Notes: generated by a model not told the origin, from the letters alone. A DNA stretch of 64,000 nucleotides from Gemmatimonadota bacterium (GCA_041390105.1 JAWKQO010000001.1:124001-188000); one strand, 5' to 3'; shown: positions 17,552-26,798, counted from the stretch's first letter. Numbers and translations are program-made.

Positions 17552-18910
17552 ATGAGCGGCCGCGGCCCCGTCGACCCCGCGACCCGCACGCTTCTCCACG
17601 AGCTCTTCCCGGGGCGCCTGGCGCCCGCGGAGCGGTGGGGACTGGGGAAGACGCGCGCACTCCTGTCCGCCGTGGGAGGTCCCCAGCGATCCTTCGCCAC
17701 GGTCCACGTGGGCGGCACGAACGGGAAGGGCTCGACGTCGGCCATGGTGGCCAGCGCGCTCTCCGCTGCGGGTCACCGGGTGGGCCTCTACACGTCGCCG
17801 CACCTGGTTCGCTTCAACGAGCGCATCCAGGTGGATGGGCGCCCGGTGGCAGACGACGTGCTGGCCCGGGTCGCCGACGGCTTCGCGTCGGTGGTGGACG
17901 AGGTCGATCCCGCCTTTTTCGAGCTCAGCACGGCGCTGGCCTTCAAGACATTCCAGGAGCTCGGCGTCGAGATCGCGGTCGTCGAGGTCGGGCTGGGGGG
18001 GCGCCTGGACGCGACCAACGTGCTGGATCCCCTCGCGGTGGGAGTGACCAACGTCGGTCTGGATCATCGCGAGTACCTCGGCGACACCCTCGAGAGCGTG
18101 GCTCGGGAGAAGGCGGGGATCGCCAAGCGTGACACCGTGTTCCTGACCACTGCCTCGGTGCCGGCTGTACGGTCCGTTCTGTCGGCGCGTGCCGAGGCGC
18201 TGGGAGCGCGGGTCCGCATCCTCGAGCCGGGCGAGCTCACCGTGCGGTCCGGGGAGCCATTGCAGCTCCGAGCCGTGCTGGAAGAAAGCCGCTGGGGCTC
18301 CGTCGAGTTGGATCTTCCGCTGGCCGGTGCGCACCAGGCTCTCAACCTGCTGCTCGCGCTGCGGCTGCTGGAGGCGTTGCCCGACCGTTGGTGTCCGGCC
18401 CGCCACGCGCTCGTTCGCGGCATCCACCAGACGCGCTGGCCCGGACGCCTCGATCTCCGCCGCCACGATGGGTCTGCCTGGATCTTCGACATCGCCCACA
18501 ACCCCGAGGGCATCGAGGCGCTGGCGCGCTCGCTGCCGGACCTGGGCCTGGAGCTTCCCCTGCGCGCCGTGGTCGGGATCCTCGGCGACAAAGACTGGCG
18601 GTCCATGCTGGAAGGGCTCGCACCGCTGGCGCAGCGGCTGTTCCTGACCCAACCCCCCTCGGCGGGTGGACGGCGCTGGAACCTCGAGGAGGTGGCCGGC
18701 TGGGTTGCCACGCGTCCCTGGGCGGACAGGGTGGAGGTCGCTCCGGAGTTCACGGAGTTGCTGTCCTCTCCCCACCTCCGCGGCGGTACCGCGCTGGTCA
18801 CGGGATCGGCCCACACCGTTGGGGACGCCTTTGCCGTGTTGGGGTTCGAGCCCTTTTCCGAGTGGCCTGCCGCACCTTCCGACTCCGACGCCGCGAGTGC
18901 CGTCGGGTAG
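17552..18910 (+). CDS. folC: folylpolyglutamate / dihydrofolate synthase
   Basis: ATP-dependent ligase adding glutamate to folates (and to dihydropteroate if bifunctional). It has 452 aa, with the Mur-ligase-like P-loop VGGTNGKGSTSAM near residue 50, the conserved YTSPHLVRFNERI segment, EVGLGGRLDATN, and the C-terminal IFDIAHNPEG motif. It begins 13 bases after accD. Whether it has both activities cannot be judged from sequence. Confidence 0.95.
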   Translation: MSGRGPVDPATRTLLHELFPGRLAPAERWGLGKTRALLSAVGGPQRSFATVHVGGTNGKGSTSAMVASALSAAGHRVGLYTSPHLVRFNERIQVDGRPVADDVLARVADGFASVVDEVDPAFFELSTALAFKTFQELGVEIAVVEVGLGGRLDATNVLDPLAVGVTNVGLDHREYLGDTLESVAREKAGIAKRDTVFLTTASVPAVRSVLSARAEALGARVRILEPGELTVRSGEPLQLRAVLEESRWGSVELDLPLAGAHQALNLLLALRLLEALPDRWCPARHALVRGIHQTRWPGRLDLRRHDGSAWIFDIAHNPEGIEALARSLPDLGLELPLRAVVGILGDKDWRSMLEGLAPLAQRLFLTQPPSAGGRRWNLEEVAGWVATRPWADRVEVAPEFTELLSSPHLRGGTALVTGSAHTVGDAFAVLGFEPFSEWPAAPSDSDAASAVG

Positions 18911-18922
18911 AGCAGCTCGGCA

Positions 18923-18957
18923 TTGTCCTTTCCCGGGTACACTTTAGATTCGCGGCC
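18923..18957 (+). promoter_or_regulatory. hisS: possible promoter giving a leaderless hisS transcript
   Basis: TTGTCC (18923-18928), a 16-bp spacer and TAGATT (18945-18950) end exactly seven bases before the hisS ATG. No Shine-Dalgarno is seen before that ATG. A TAnnnT box at this distance is the usual sign of a leaderless mRNA. An overlapping TACACT (18938-18943) is present but lacks a -35. Confidence 0.4.
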
Positions 18958-20244
18958 ATGACGGAGGCTGCCAGCATCGGACGCCTGCCGGGGTTCCGGG
19001 ATTTTCCCCCGGAGGCGATGGCGGCACGGACGCGCATTTTCGAGGCCTGGCGTCGCGCTTCTCGACGGTATGGCTTCGAGGAGTACGATGGCCCCCCTCT
19101 GGAGGCGCTCGACCTCTACGTGCGCAAGAGCGGCGCGGAGATCGTCGAGCAACTCTACACGTTCACCGACAAGGGTGGACGCGAGGTGGCGCTCAGACCG
19201 GAGATGACGCCTTCCTTGGCGCGTATCCTTGCGGAGCGCAGCCGAGCGCTGCCCAAACCCATCCGCTGGTTCGCCACGCCGCAACTGTTCCGATATGAGC
19301 GGCAGCAACGGGGGCGCCTGCGCGAGCACTTCCAGTGGAATGCCGATGTGGTGGGGGAGTCCGCGATCGGCGCTGACGCCGAAGTGCTCTCGCTGGCCAT
19401 CGACGGCATCCGCGAGCTGGGGCTGGGACCGGATGATTTCGTGGCGCGGGTTTCGGACCGCCGCCTGTTGACCGCCCTCCTGACGGCCCTGGGCATCGGT
19501 TCCGAGCGGGTGCCCGCGGTCATGTCGGTGGTTGATCGACTGGAGCGTGAGGGGCCCGGACGCGCGGCGGCCCGCCTTCAGGCCGAGGCAGCTCTGGACG
19601 ACGACACCGTGCAGCGAACCCTGGCCGTGTTCGAGGCACCGGGCCTGGACGGGGTGGCGGAGGCCTTCGGGAGCCGGGACGAGGTCGGGGCGCGCCTCGA
19701 GGAGCTGGATCGGTACCGCTCCGACCTCGTCGCGCGTGGACTCGGCGATTTCCTTTCGTTCGACCTGCGCATCGTCCGAGGCCTGGCCTACTACACAGGT
19801 GTCGTGTTCGAGCTGTTCGATCGCAAAGGCGAGTTGCGGGCCATCTGTGGCGGCGGCCGCTACGATCGCTTGCTGGAGCTGGTGGGCGGAGAGTCGCTCC
19901 CCGCCGTCGGGTTCGGCATGGGCGACGTCGTCCTGGGTGAGCTGCTCAAGGACCGGGGCCTGGACCAGGGTGCCGGCCGCACGGTCGACCTGTTCCTGGT
20001 CGCGACGCACGCCAGCGAACGCGCTCTGCTGCTCCAGATCGCCGCCGTCCAGCGCAGTCGCGGAAGGAAAGTCCTCTATTCGCTGGGTGACGACTCCGTG
20101 AAGCGACAGTTCAAGGCTGCGGGAGCGTGCGGCGCGGTCGACGTGATCGTGCTCGGCCCCGAGGAAACCGGACGGGGCACGGCTCGCATCAAGCACATGA
20201 GTTCCGGTGAGGAGCGCGAGGTGCCGCTGGCCGAACTCCGATGA
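18958..20244 (+). CDS. hisS: histidyl-tRNA synthetase
   Basis: Class II aminoacyl-tRNA synthetase charging tRNA-His. It has 428 aa. Motif 1 region GFRDFPPEAM, motif 2 ALRPEMTPSLAR with the F-R-Y-E-R-QQRGRLREHFQ loop, the HisRS-specific RGLAYYTG (His B motif) and motif 3 VGFGMGD are all present. The C-terminal anticodon-binding domain starts near residue 335. ATG 18958 has no SD upstream (see the possible leaderless promoter). The frame is open further upstream but only as an alternative reading of folC. Confidence 0.96.
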   Translation: MTEAASIGRLPGFRDFPPEAMAARTRIFEAWRRASRRYGFEEYDGPPLEALDLYVRKSGAEIVEQLYTFTDKGGREVALRPEMTPSLARILAERSRALPKPIRWFATPQLFRYERQQRGRLREHFQWNADVVGESAIGADAEVLSLAIDGIRELGLGPDDFVARVSDRRLLTALLTALGIGSERVPAVMSVVDRLEREGPGRAAARLQAEAALDDDTVQRTLAVFEAPGLDGVAEAFGSRDEVGARLEELDRYRSDLVARGLGDFLSFDLRIVRGLAYYTGVVFELFDRKGELRAICGGGRYDRLLELVGGESLPAVGFGMGDVVLGELLKDRGLDQGAGRTVDLFLVATHASERALLLQIAAVQRSRGRKVLYSLGDDSVKRQFKAAGACGAVDVIVLGPEETGRGTARIKHMSSGEEREVPLAELR

Positions 20245-20552
20245 GTGACGCCGGGATGGGTCGGGACTCCCTCGGTGGGACACGTCGCGACATGCGACGG
20301 GCGATCCGCCGTATCGGGCTGCTGGAGATGGTGATGTTGGGAATGGCCATGGTCCTGTCGATGGTGGCCGGTGCCCTGATCGCATTCCTGCTCGAGCGGA
20401 CCGCGGGGCTCTCCTTCCGAGTATCCTGGATCGTGTGTTCGGTAGTGCTCTTTGCAGTACCTGCCTTCCTGCAGTTGCGAGAGACCTCGGCACCCGCGGG
20501 AAGGGCCCGTGCCGGAAACGACCACGTGAGCGACGAGAACGATGGCGGATGA
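20241..20552 (+). CDS. small two-helix membrane protein, unknown function
   Basis: A 103-aa protein not recognised as a family. A basic N-terminus is followed by two hydrophobic helices (about 29-50 and 62-80) and a short polar tail. It overlaps the hisS stop by four bases and the proS start by eleven, so it is embedded in the synthetase operon and is probably really translated. A role in membrane physiology cannot be guessed from sequence. Confidence 0.7.
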   Translation: MSDAGMGRDSLGGTRRDMRRAIRRIGLLEMVMLGMAMVLSMVAGALIAFLLERTAGLSFRVSWIVCSVVLFAVPAFLQLRETSAPAGRARAGNDHVSDENDGG

Positions 20553-22005
20553 GAAGGGGCTGACCGCACAGGCTGAGGACTTCAGCGCCTGGTACAACGA
20601 GGTGGTCCAGCGGGCGGAACTCGCGGACTATTCTCCGGTGCGGGGAAGCATGGTGATTCGCCCTTGGGGCTACGGGATCTGGGAGCGCATGCAACGCGCG
20701 CTCGACGACCGCTTCAAGGAAACCGGACACGAGAATGCCTACTTCCCGCTTCTGATCCCCATGAGCTTCATCGAGCGGGAGAAGGAGCATGTGGAGGGAT
20801 TCAAGCCCGAGCTCGCGATCGTCACCCACGGGGGCGGCAAGGAGCTGGATGAGCCCCTGGCCATCCGCCCGACCTCGGAGACGATCATCTACGCGATGTA
20901 CGCGAAGTGGGTGCAGAGCTATCGCGACCTCCCGATCCTGCTCAACCAGTGGTGCAATGTCATGCGCTGGGAGATGCGGACGCGGCTGTTCCTGCGCACC
21001 TCGGAGTTCTTGTGGCAGGAAGGACACACGGCCCACGCCACCGAGGCGGAAGCGGAAGAGGAGACGCTGCGCATCCTGGGGATCTATCGCTCGTTCATGG
21101 AGGACTGGATCGGTCTGGCGCCCCTCACAGGACTCAAGAGCGAGTCGGAGAAGTTCGCGGGCGCGGTCCGCACGTATTGCCTGGAGGCGCTCACCCTGGA
21201 GAACAAGGCGCTGCAGGCGGGCACCTCCCACATGTTGGGACAGAACTTCTCTCGTCAGTTCGGTCTGACCTTCCAGTCGGAACAAGGCCAGGAGGAATTC
21301 GCCTGGAACACCTCGTGGGGCGTCTCCACCCGGATGATCGGTGGGATGGTCATGACGCACGGCGATGACAAGGGAGTGGTGGTCCCGCCTCGATTGGCTC
21401 CCAAGCAGGTGGTCATCCTCCCGATCTATCGCAATGACGATCAGCGCGGGCCTGTGCTGGAGAAGGCCGAGTCGGTGCGTGCCGCGCTGACCGAGAAAGG
21501 GGTGCGGGTCCAGGTCGACCTGAGGGAACACCTTTCGCCCGGTGCCCGGTTCTACGAGTGGGAGCGCAAGGGCGTGCCCTTCCGCGTGGAGATCGGACCG
21601 AAGGACCTGGAGAAAGGGCAGCTGGTCGTCGCGCGTCGCGTCGAGCTTCCAGGCCGGGAACGCAAGTCCTTCCTTCCAGAGGCCGAGGCCCTCGAGCGCC
21701 TGCCGGATCTGTTGGAGGAGTTGCAGGCAGCCCTCCTCGAGCGCAGCCGCCAGCATCGGGAGGCCAATTCGGTTCGTGGCGGCGTCGATTCGATCGCGGC
21801 CCTGGGCGAGGCGCTCGACGGCGGCGCAGGCTTCGTCTACACCGGATGGAGTGGCGACCCCGAGGTGGAGGCGCAAGTGAAGGAAGAGACGCGCGCGACC
21901 CTGCGGGTCATCCCGGGGGAGGAGTTCCGCTCCGCCAGCACGCCGACGCGCTGCATCTCCGGCGCTCCCTCGAAGATGGAGGTCGTTTGGGCACGGGCGT
22001 ACTGA
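20542..22005 (+). CDS. proS: prolyl-tRNA synthetase, archaeal/eukaryote-type (ProS type 3)
   Basis: Class II synthetase charging tRNA-Pro. At 487 aa it is the compact form: AIRPTSETIIY (motif 2 start), QWCNVMRWEMR-like motif 2, FLWQEGHTAHA, and the C-terminal extra domain ending in a Tyr, all marks of the archaeal type. The INS editing insertion of the common bacterial ProS is absent. Misacylated Ala-tRNA-Pro would then need a free-standing editing protein. ATG 20542 lies inside the end of the preceding small gene. Confidence 0.95.
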   Translation: MADEKGLTAQAEDFSAWYNEVVQRAELADYSPVRGSMVIRPWGYGIWERMQRALDDRFKETGHENAYFPLLIPMSFIEREKEHVEGFKPELAIVTHGGGKELDEPLAIRPTSETIIYAMYAKWVQSYRDLPILLNQWCNVMRWEMRTRLFLRTSEFLWQEGHTAHATEAEAEEETLRILGIYRSFMEDWIGLAPLTGLKSESEKFAGAVRTYCLEALTLENKALQAGTSHMLGQNFSRQFGLTFQSEQGQEEFAWNTSWGVSTRMIGGMVMTHGDDKGVVVPPRLAPKQVVILPIYRNDDQRGPVLEKAESVRAALTEKGVRVQVDLREHLSPGARFYEWERKGVPFRVEIGPKDLEKGQLVVARRVELPGRERKSFLPEAEALERLPDLLEELQAALLERSRQHREANSVRGGVDSIAALGEALDGGAGFVYTGWSGDPEVEAQVKEETRATLRVIPGEEFRSASTPTRCISGAPSKMEVVWARAY

Positions 22006-23273
22006 AGCCCGCCTTCCCACGCGGGGACGCCGGCCTGACGGCCGGCCGGGTCGCGCTGGCGGATCTGGCAGAGCACTACGGCACGCCCCTGTACGTCTAC
22101 GACGCGGAGATCGTTCGGAACCGCTACGACGCGGTCGTGCACGCGTTCGCGGGGGCCGACCCGTTGGTGGCGTACTCCGTCAAAGCCAACGGGACCCTGG
22201 CGCTGCTCCACCTGCTGGCGCGGCTGGGCGCGGGAGCCGATATCGTATCGGGCGGCGAGCTGTTCCGGGCGCTGCGGGCGGGTGTTCCGGCCTCCCGCAT
22301 CGTATTCGCCGGCGTCGGAAAGACGGAGGCCGAGATCGTCAGCGCCTTGGAGGCCGGCATCCTCGCCTTCAACGTGGAAGGTGCCGAAGAGCTCGATCGC
22401 ATCGAAGCCAGCGCAGCGCGATTGGGGGTGAGAGCGGGTATCGCGGTGCGCGTGAATCCGGACGTGTTGTCCCCGACGCCCCACGAGTACACGCGCACGG
22501 GACACGCCGACACCAAGTTCGGCGTCTCGCTCGCCGACACTCCGGCCCTGTATCGGCGGGCCGCGCGCAGCGACCACCTGGATCCGATCGGGATCGACAT
22601 GCACATCGGGTCGCAGATCACGAGCCCCGAACCCTATGCGCGGGCTCTGGAGCAGACGCTGCACGTGGTCGACGCCCTCGCGCGAGAGGGGATTGCGCTC
22701 CGGTTCTTCGACCTGGGGGGCGGGTTCGGCGTATCCTACGACGGTGGGCCTGCCATGCCGCTGGGCGACCTGGCCTCGGTGGTGGTCCCGCCCGTACGGG
22801 CTCGCGGCCTCTCCCTGATCCTGGAGCCTGGACGGTTCCTGGTCGCCGAAGCGGGCGTGCTGGTCACGCGCGTGCTGGGAATCAAGAAAGGGGCCCGCAA
22901 ACGCTTTGTGATCACCGATGGCGGCATGACCGAACTGCTCCGTCCCAGCCACTACGGCGGCTACCATGTCATCGAGTCCGTGACCCGCGCCGACGGCCGG
23001 GAGCCGGAGCCGGTCGATGTGGTCGGCCCCATCTGTGAGACAGGGGACTTCCTGGCGCGGGATCGCTCGCTCCCCCTCCCAGACGTCGGGGAGCTGCTGG
23101 CCGTGCGCACGGTGGGCGCCTACGGGTTCACGATGGCATCCAACTACAACGCTCGCCGTCGGCCGGCCGAGGTGATGGTGGACGGCCGGCGTGTCGACCT
23201 CATCCGGACCCGTGAGACCTTCGAAGACCTCGTCCGCGGAGAGCAGATCCCGGACGAGGCGCCCCTAACGTGA
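21987..23273 (+). CDS. lysA: diaminopimelate decarboxylase
   Basis: PLP enzyme making L-lysine from meso-DAP, the last lysine-pathway step. It has 428 aa (fold type III), with the PLP lysine in AYSVKANG (about residue 60), the SGGELFRAL segment, the HIGSQI motif, the DLGGGFGVSY phosphate-binding loop, EPGRFLVAEAG, and the GPICETGDFLARDR substrate-Cys region. TTG 21987 is preferred because GGAGG lies at 21978-21982. It overlaps proS by 19 bases. The frame is open upstream but is only a shadow of proS. Confidence 0.95.
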   Translation: MGTGVLKPAFPRGDAGLTAGRVALADLAEHYGTPLYVYDAEIVRNRYDAVVHAFAGADPLVAYSVKANGTLALLHLLARLGAGADIVSGGELFRALRAGVPASRIVFAGVGKTEAEIVSALEAGILAFNVEGAEELDRIEASAARLGVRAGIAVRVNPDVLSPTPHEYTRTGHADTKFGVSLADTPALYRRAARSDHLDPIGIDMHIGSQITSPEPYARALEQTLHVVDALAREGIALRFFDLGGGFGVSYDGGPAMPLGDLASVVVPPVRARGLSLILEPGRFLVAEAGVLVTRVLGIKKGARKRFVITDGGMTELLRPSHYGGYHVIESVTRADGREPEPVDVVGPICETGDFLARDRSLPLPDVGELLAVRTVGAYGFTMASNYNARRRPAEVMVDGRRVDLIRTRETFEDLVRGEQIPDEAPLT

Positions 23274-23280
23274 GAGACAC

Positions 23281-24822
23281 GTGCACGACCGAATTCTGAT
23301 CATCGACTACGGCTCGCAGTTCACCCAGCTCATTGCGCGCGCGGTGCGCGAGGAGCACGTCTACTGCGAGATCCATCCGCCCACGCGCACTCCGGAGTGG
23401 ATTCAGGAGTGGGGTCCCAAGGGGATCATCCTGGCCGGGGGCCCCTCGTCGGTGTACGGTGCGGACGTGCCGACCCTCGATGCCGCGCTCCTGAGGTCGG
23501 GCATTCCGATCCTGGGAATCTGCTACGGAATGCAGCTGGTCGCCCATCTCGAGGGGGGCGACGTGATCCCTGGCAAACGAGAGTACGGGCGTGCCGATCT
23601 GCGCCTCTCCGAAGCGTCGCCCTTGTTCTCGGGATTCGGCGCGGGGACACCCATCCAGGTGTGGTGCTCGCACGGGGACCACGTGGACCGGCCTCCTCCA
23701 GGCTATCGCACCATCGCGTCGACGGAGAGCCTGCCGGTGGCGGCCTTCCGGGCGGAGGATCGCCCCATCTACGGCGTGCAGTTCCATCCCGAAGTGGCGC
23801 ACACACCGGAGGGCGGGCGCATCCTCGCGAACTTCCTGTTCGACGTCTGCGGCTGCGAGGCTTCCTGGACGGCTGGCACCTTCATCGAGGATACGGTGCA
23901 GGGGATCCGTACCCGCGTCGGGGACCGTCAGGTGATCTGCGGTTTGTCTGGCGGGGTCGACTCGTCGGTGGCGGCGGCGCTGGTGCACCGCGCCATCGGC
24001 GATCAACTCACCTGCGTATTCGTCGACACGGGTCTGCTGCGCAAGGCCGAGCGAGAGACCGTCGAGACGACCTTCCGCCAGCACATGGGGATGCGCCTGA
24101 TCGTCGAGGACGCGCGGGCTCGCTTCCTGGGTGTGCTCGAGGGCGTCACGGATCCCGAGATCAAGCGCAGGCGCATCGGCGAGACGTTCATTCGCGTGTT
24201 CGAAGAGGTGACCGCGCGCGATGTCGGCCAGGCCGATTTCCTCGTACAGGGCACCCTCTACCCGGACGTGATCGAGTCACTCTCGGTGAAGGGCCCCTCG
24301 GCCACCATCAAGACGCACCACAACGTCGGCGGTCTCCCCGAAGATATGACCTTCGAGCTCATCGAACCCCTGCGGGAGCTCTTCAAGGACGAAGTGCGCG
24401 CCGTGGGCCGTGAGCTGGCGCTGCCCGAGATGTTCGTGGGGCGGCATCCGTTCCCGGGGCCGGGGCTGGGCATTCGTGTGCTGGGCGACGTGACCGAGCC
24501 TCGTCTGCAGGTGCTCAGAGAGGCCGATGCCATCTACCTGGAGGAGATCCGAGCGGCGGGACTCTACGACGCCATCTGGCAGGCGTTCGCCGTGCTGCTG
24601 CCTGTGCAGTCGGTGGGAGTGATGGGGGATGCGCGTACCTACGAGAACGTGGTGGCGCTGCGGGCGGTTACATCCCGGGATGGCATGACCGCGGACTGGT
24701 ATCCCTTCCCCCACGACGTGTTGGCCCGCATTTCCACGCGGATCATCAACGAGGTCACCGGCGTCAACCGGGTCTGCTACGACGTGAGTTCGAAGCCGCC
24801 TGCCACGATCGAGTGGGAGTAG
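23281..24822 (+). CDS. guaA: GMP synthase (glutamine-hydrolysing)
   Basis: Converts XMP to GMP using glutamine and ATP. It has 513 aa. The class I amidotransferase half has ILIIDYGSQFTQLIARAVRE, the nucleophile GICYGMQ (about residue 80) and the HPEV His/Glu pair. The PP-loop ATP pyrophosphatase half has LSGGVDSSVAAAL (about 222). The C-terminal dimerisation domain ends in KPPATIEWE, the canonical GuaA end. GTG 23281 is the start, 7 bases after lysA. Confidence 0.97.
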   Translation: MHDRILIIDYGSQFTQLIARAVREEHVYCEIHPPTRTPEWIQEWGPKGIILAGGPSSVYGADVPTLDAALLRSGIPILGICYGMQLVAHLEGGDVIPGKREYGRADLRLSEASPLFSGFGAGTPIQVWCSHGDHVDRPPPGYRTIASTESLPVAAFRAEDRPIYGVQFHPEVAHTPEGGRILANFLFDVCGCEASWTAGTFIEDTVQGIRTRVGDRQVICGLSGGVDSSVAAALVHRAIGDQLTCVFVDTGLLRKAERETVETTFRQHMGMRLIVEDARARFLGVLEGVTDPEIKRRRIGETFIRVFEEVTARDVGQADFLVQGTLYPDVIESLSVKGPSATIKTHHNVGGLPEDMTFELIEPLRELFKDEVRAVGRELALPEMFVGRHPFPGPGLGIRVLGDVTEPRLQVLREADAIYLEEIRAAGLYDAIWQAFAVLLPVQSVGVMGDARTYENVVALRAVTSRDGMTADWYPFPHDVLARISTRIINEVTGVNRVCYDVSSKPPATIEWE

Positions 24823-25574
24823 TGCGCGGCGCCGGGCAAGGCGAGCGGTCGCTCCCGAAGGACAGCAGCGGCTTCCGCATTCGCGGTACTGAGACCACGA
24901 GGATCGAGACGTTCACGGACGCGGCATTCGCCTTCGCTCTGACCCTGCTCGTAGTCTCGCTGGAGCCGCCGACGGACTTCGAGGCGCTCATCCGCGTCCT
25001 GCGCGACGTGCCCGCTTTCTTGATGAGCGCCAGCCTGCTCATGCTGTTCTGGTGGGGGCATGAGCGCTGGAGTCGACGCTACGGGTTGGACGACGGCGTC
25101 ACTGTATTGCTCAGCTGCGTTTTGGTCTTCACCGTGCTGGTGTACGTGTATCCGCTCCGCTTCATCTCCGGCCTGGCGCTGTCGTGGATTTCGGTCCTGA
25201 CGGGCCTCCCGGTCGGGTCGGGGACTCTGGTGATCCGAGGACCCGCGGACGTCAATGGCCTGTTCGTCGTATACGGGCTCGGCTTCCTTGCGATGAGTGG
25301 TGCCATGGCGGCCTTGCATCTGCACGCGTACCGGAGGCGGGAGGTACTGGGACTCGACGCCCTTGAACAGCACGAGACGCGCGCCTCGCTCGGTGCCTGG
25401 GCGTTGCTCGGGACTGCGGGTCTCGGATCCGTGCTGCTGTCGCTTTGGGTCCCAGCGACCTGGGTGGGCGTGCCCGGATGGGCCTACATGCTGCTTCCCG
25501 TCGCCATGCCCCTGTTCGGAGCGCGCATGGGGCGCCGGCGCAAGGCATTGATGGAGGGGCTGGACATCGAGTAG
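24813..25574 (+). CDS. TMEM175-family potassium channel-like membrane protein
   Basis: A 253-aa protein with about six hydrophobic helices. The first is preceded by RIETFTDAAFAFALTL, close to the R-x3-F-S-D-A-x-F-A hallmark of TMEM175 (DUF1211) channels, with Thr in place of the usual Ser. Family members are leak-type K+ channels (established), though bacterial roles are unclear. GTG 24813 overlaps guaA by ten bases. GTG 24822 is an in-frame alternative. A GC-rich hairpin follows the stop. Confidence 0.75.
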   Translation: MGVVRGAGQGERSLPKDSSGFRIRGTETTRIETFTDAAFAFALTLLVVSLEPPTDFEALIRVLRDVPAFLMSASLLMLFWWGHERWSRRYGLDDGVTVLLSCVLVFTVLVYVYPLRFISGLALSWISVLTGLPVGSGTLVIRGPADVNGLFVVYGLGFLAMSGAMAALHLHAYRRREVLGLDALEQHETRASLGAWALLGTAGLGSVLLSLWVPATWVGVPGWAYMLLPVAMPLFGARMGRRRKALMEGLDIE

Positions 25575-25576
25575 GT

Positions 25577-25598
25577 CCGCAGCCGTTGCCGGCTGCGG
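25577..25598 (+). terminator. hairpin after the TMEM175-like gene
   Basis: A 9-bp perfect stem (25577-25585 with 25590-25598) with a 4-nt loop lies three bases past the stop codon. No T-run follows. It lies before a convergent gene and probably ends the long plus-strand block. Confidence 0.5.
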
Positions 25599-25636
25599 GG
25601 TCGGTTGGGTGCACCTACGTCCCTCCCGGCGCGCGG

Positions 25637-26041
25637 TCAGCCCACCACCGCGTCGGCCTCGATCTCGATCATCATCTCAGGCTCGATGAGTCCCTTGACC
25701 TCGACCATCGTGGTGCAGGGGGGATGCTCACGGAAGCGGTCTCCGTGCGCACGCCCGTAGTCCTCCCAACGTGAGATATCCGTGACGAACATGCGGGTCC
25801 GAACCACATCGGAGAGGGACGCGCCGACCGCCGCGAGGGCCTCCTCGATGATGTCGAGGCAACGCCGCGCCTGGGCCTCGGGGTCTCCGGGTGCGTGGAC
25901 GGTTCCATCGGCGGCGACCGGAGCGGTGCCCGTGACGAAGACCAGCGATCCCGTCCGCAGGGCCCGGCAATAGCCGACCCGGCCCTCCCAAACCACCCCG
26001 CTGAAGGCGCGGGTCCGGTGGTCGTCGGTGCGTGTTTTCAT
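25637..26041 (-). CDS. RidA/YjgF/UK114-family protein
   Basis: A 134-aa member of the Rid family, which deaminates reactive enamine/imine intermediates. Seen: YCRALRTGSLVFVTGTAP near the N-terminus, the QARRCLDIIEEALAAVGASL helix, DVVRTRMFVTDI, and the C-terminal IEPEMMIEIEADAV strand. The catalytic Arg of true RidA (RxCV/I region) reads RTRMFV here, as in other Rid subgroups, so enzyme activity is uncertain. ATG 26041 follows an AGGAG element. A longer frame to 26125 lacks homologous features. Confidence 0.88.
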   Translation of the reverse strand: MKTRTDDHRTRAFSGVVWEGRVGYCRALRTGSLVFVTGTAPVAADGTVHAPGDPEAQARRCLDIIEEALAAVGASLSDVVRTRMFVTDISRWEDYGRAHGDRFREHPPCTTMVEVKGLIEPEMMIEIEADAVVG

Positions 26042-26140
26042 GCGCTCCTGGTGCGATTGGCGGGGATCTTGCTCGTTCCCGGAAGGATGCTCCAGGGGCT
26101 GCTCCCCGTTGGGGTCGGTCAACACTATCCAGGAGGGGGG

Positions 26141-26761
26141 ATGCGGTCGAGGGTCGTGGCGGCGGCGCTGGTGTTCGCCTCGGTGTGCGTGGCGCGCCTC
26201 GAGGCGCAGGTGGGTTGGGATAGCCCAATGCTGTTGGCCCCGGATTCGCCCGGGGGACTCCAGGTGTTCCTGGTCGATCCCGACGCCAGTGACGGGGTGG
26301 GGGCCATGGCCCTCTGGCGGCGTTCTCGCGCTCCGTCCGGACTGGGGTTCCGCGTGGGGGTCACCGAGGACGTGCGGTCGGAGGCCGTCGTCTTCGCAGG
26401 CGTGGATTTCAGCGGTCCTCTGACCCAGGCCGGAGATGATTTCCCCCTGGACGTGATCTGGGTCTCGGGCCTCGGTGCGTCGCTGGGAGAGAACGTGCTG
26501 GTGAGTCTGCCGATCGGCGTCAGCCTCGGGCGCGTGGTCCGCTCGCCCGACGTGCGGATCCTGCCCTACGGCACGCCCCGCGTCGTCGTGGACGGTTTCA
26601 TCGGGGACGATCCCGCGCGTGAGGACATCGGCGTCGACGTGGTAGTCGATCTCGGGGCCGATCTCGCCTTCGACGCGGGCTGGGCGGTGCGTTTCGCAGT
26701 GACGGTGGGCGACCGGCAGGCGGTGGCGATCGGGGCCGCGTTCGGGTCCGGACTGCGCTGA
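26141..26761 (+). CDS. secreted protein of unknown function, possible beta-barrel
   Basis: A 206-aa protein with a signal peptide (MRSRVVAAALVFASVCVARLEA, cleaved near AEA/Q in outline) and no recognised family. The mature part alternates Gly/Val/Asp-rich strands (VVFAGVDFS, VLVSLPIGVSLG, VRFAVTVGDRQAVAIGAAF), a pattern fitting an outer-membrane or periplasmic beta protein. A strong AGGAGG precedes the ATG. It stands alone between RidA and a minus-strand lipoprotein. Confidence 0.75.
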   Translation: MRSRVVAAALVFASVCVARLEAQVGWDSPMLLAPDSPGGLQVFLVDPDASDGVGAMALWRRSRAPSGLGFRVGVTEDVRSEAVVFAGVDFSGPLTQAGDDFPLDVIWVSGLGASLGENVLVSLPIGVSLGRVVRSPDVRILPYGTPRVVVDGFIGDDPAREDIGVDVVVDLGADLAFDAGWAVRFAVTVGDRQAVAIGAAFGSGLR

Positions 26762-26798
26762 TTCGCGGCGGCAGCCCGGCGCGGGTCGGCGGGCCGCC

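Noticed and set aside
18064..22020. A very long minus-strand open frame (over 1300 codons).
   Set aside because: It lies antisense to folC, hisS and proS, which have full family motifs. High GC keeps the opposite frame open. Its translation is low-complexity Arg/Gln/His-rich with no domains.
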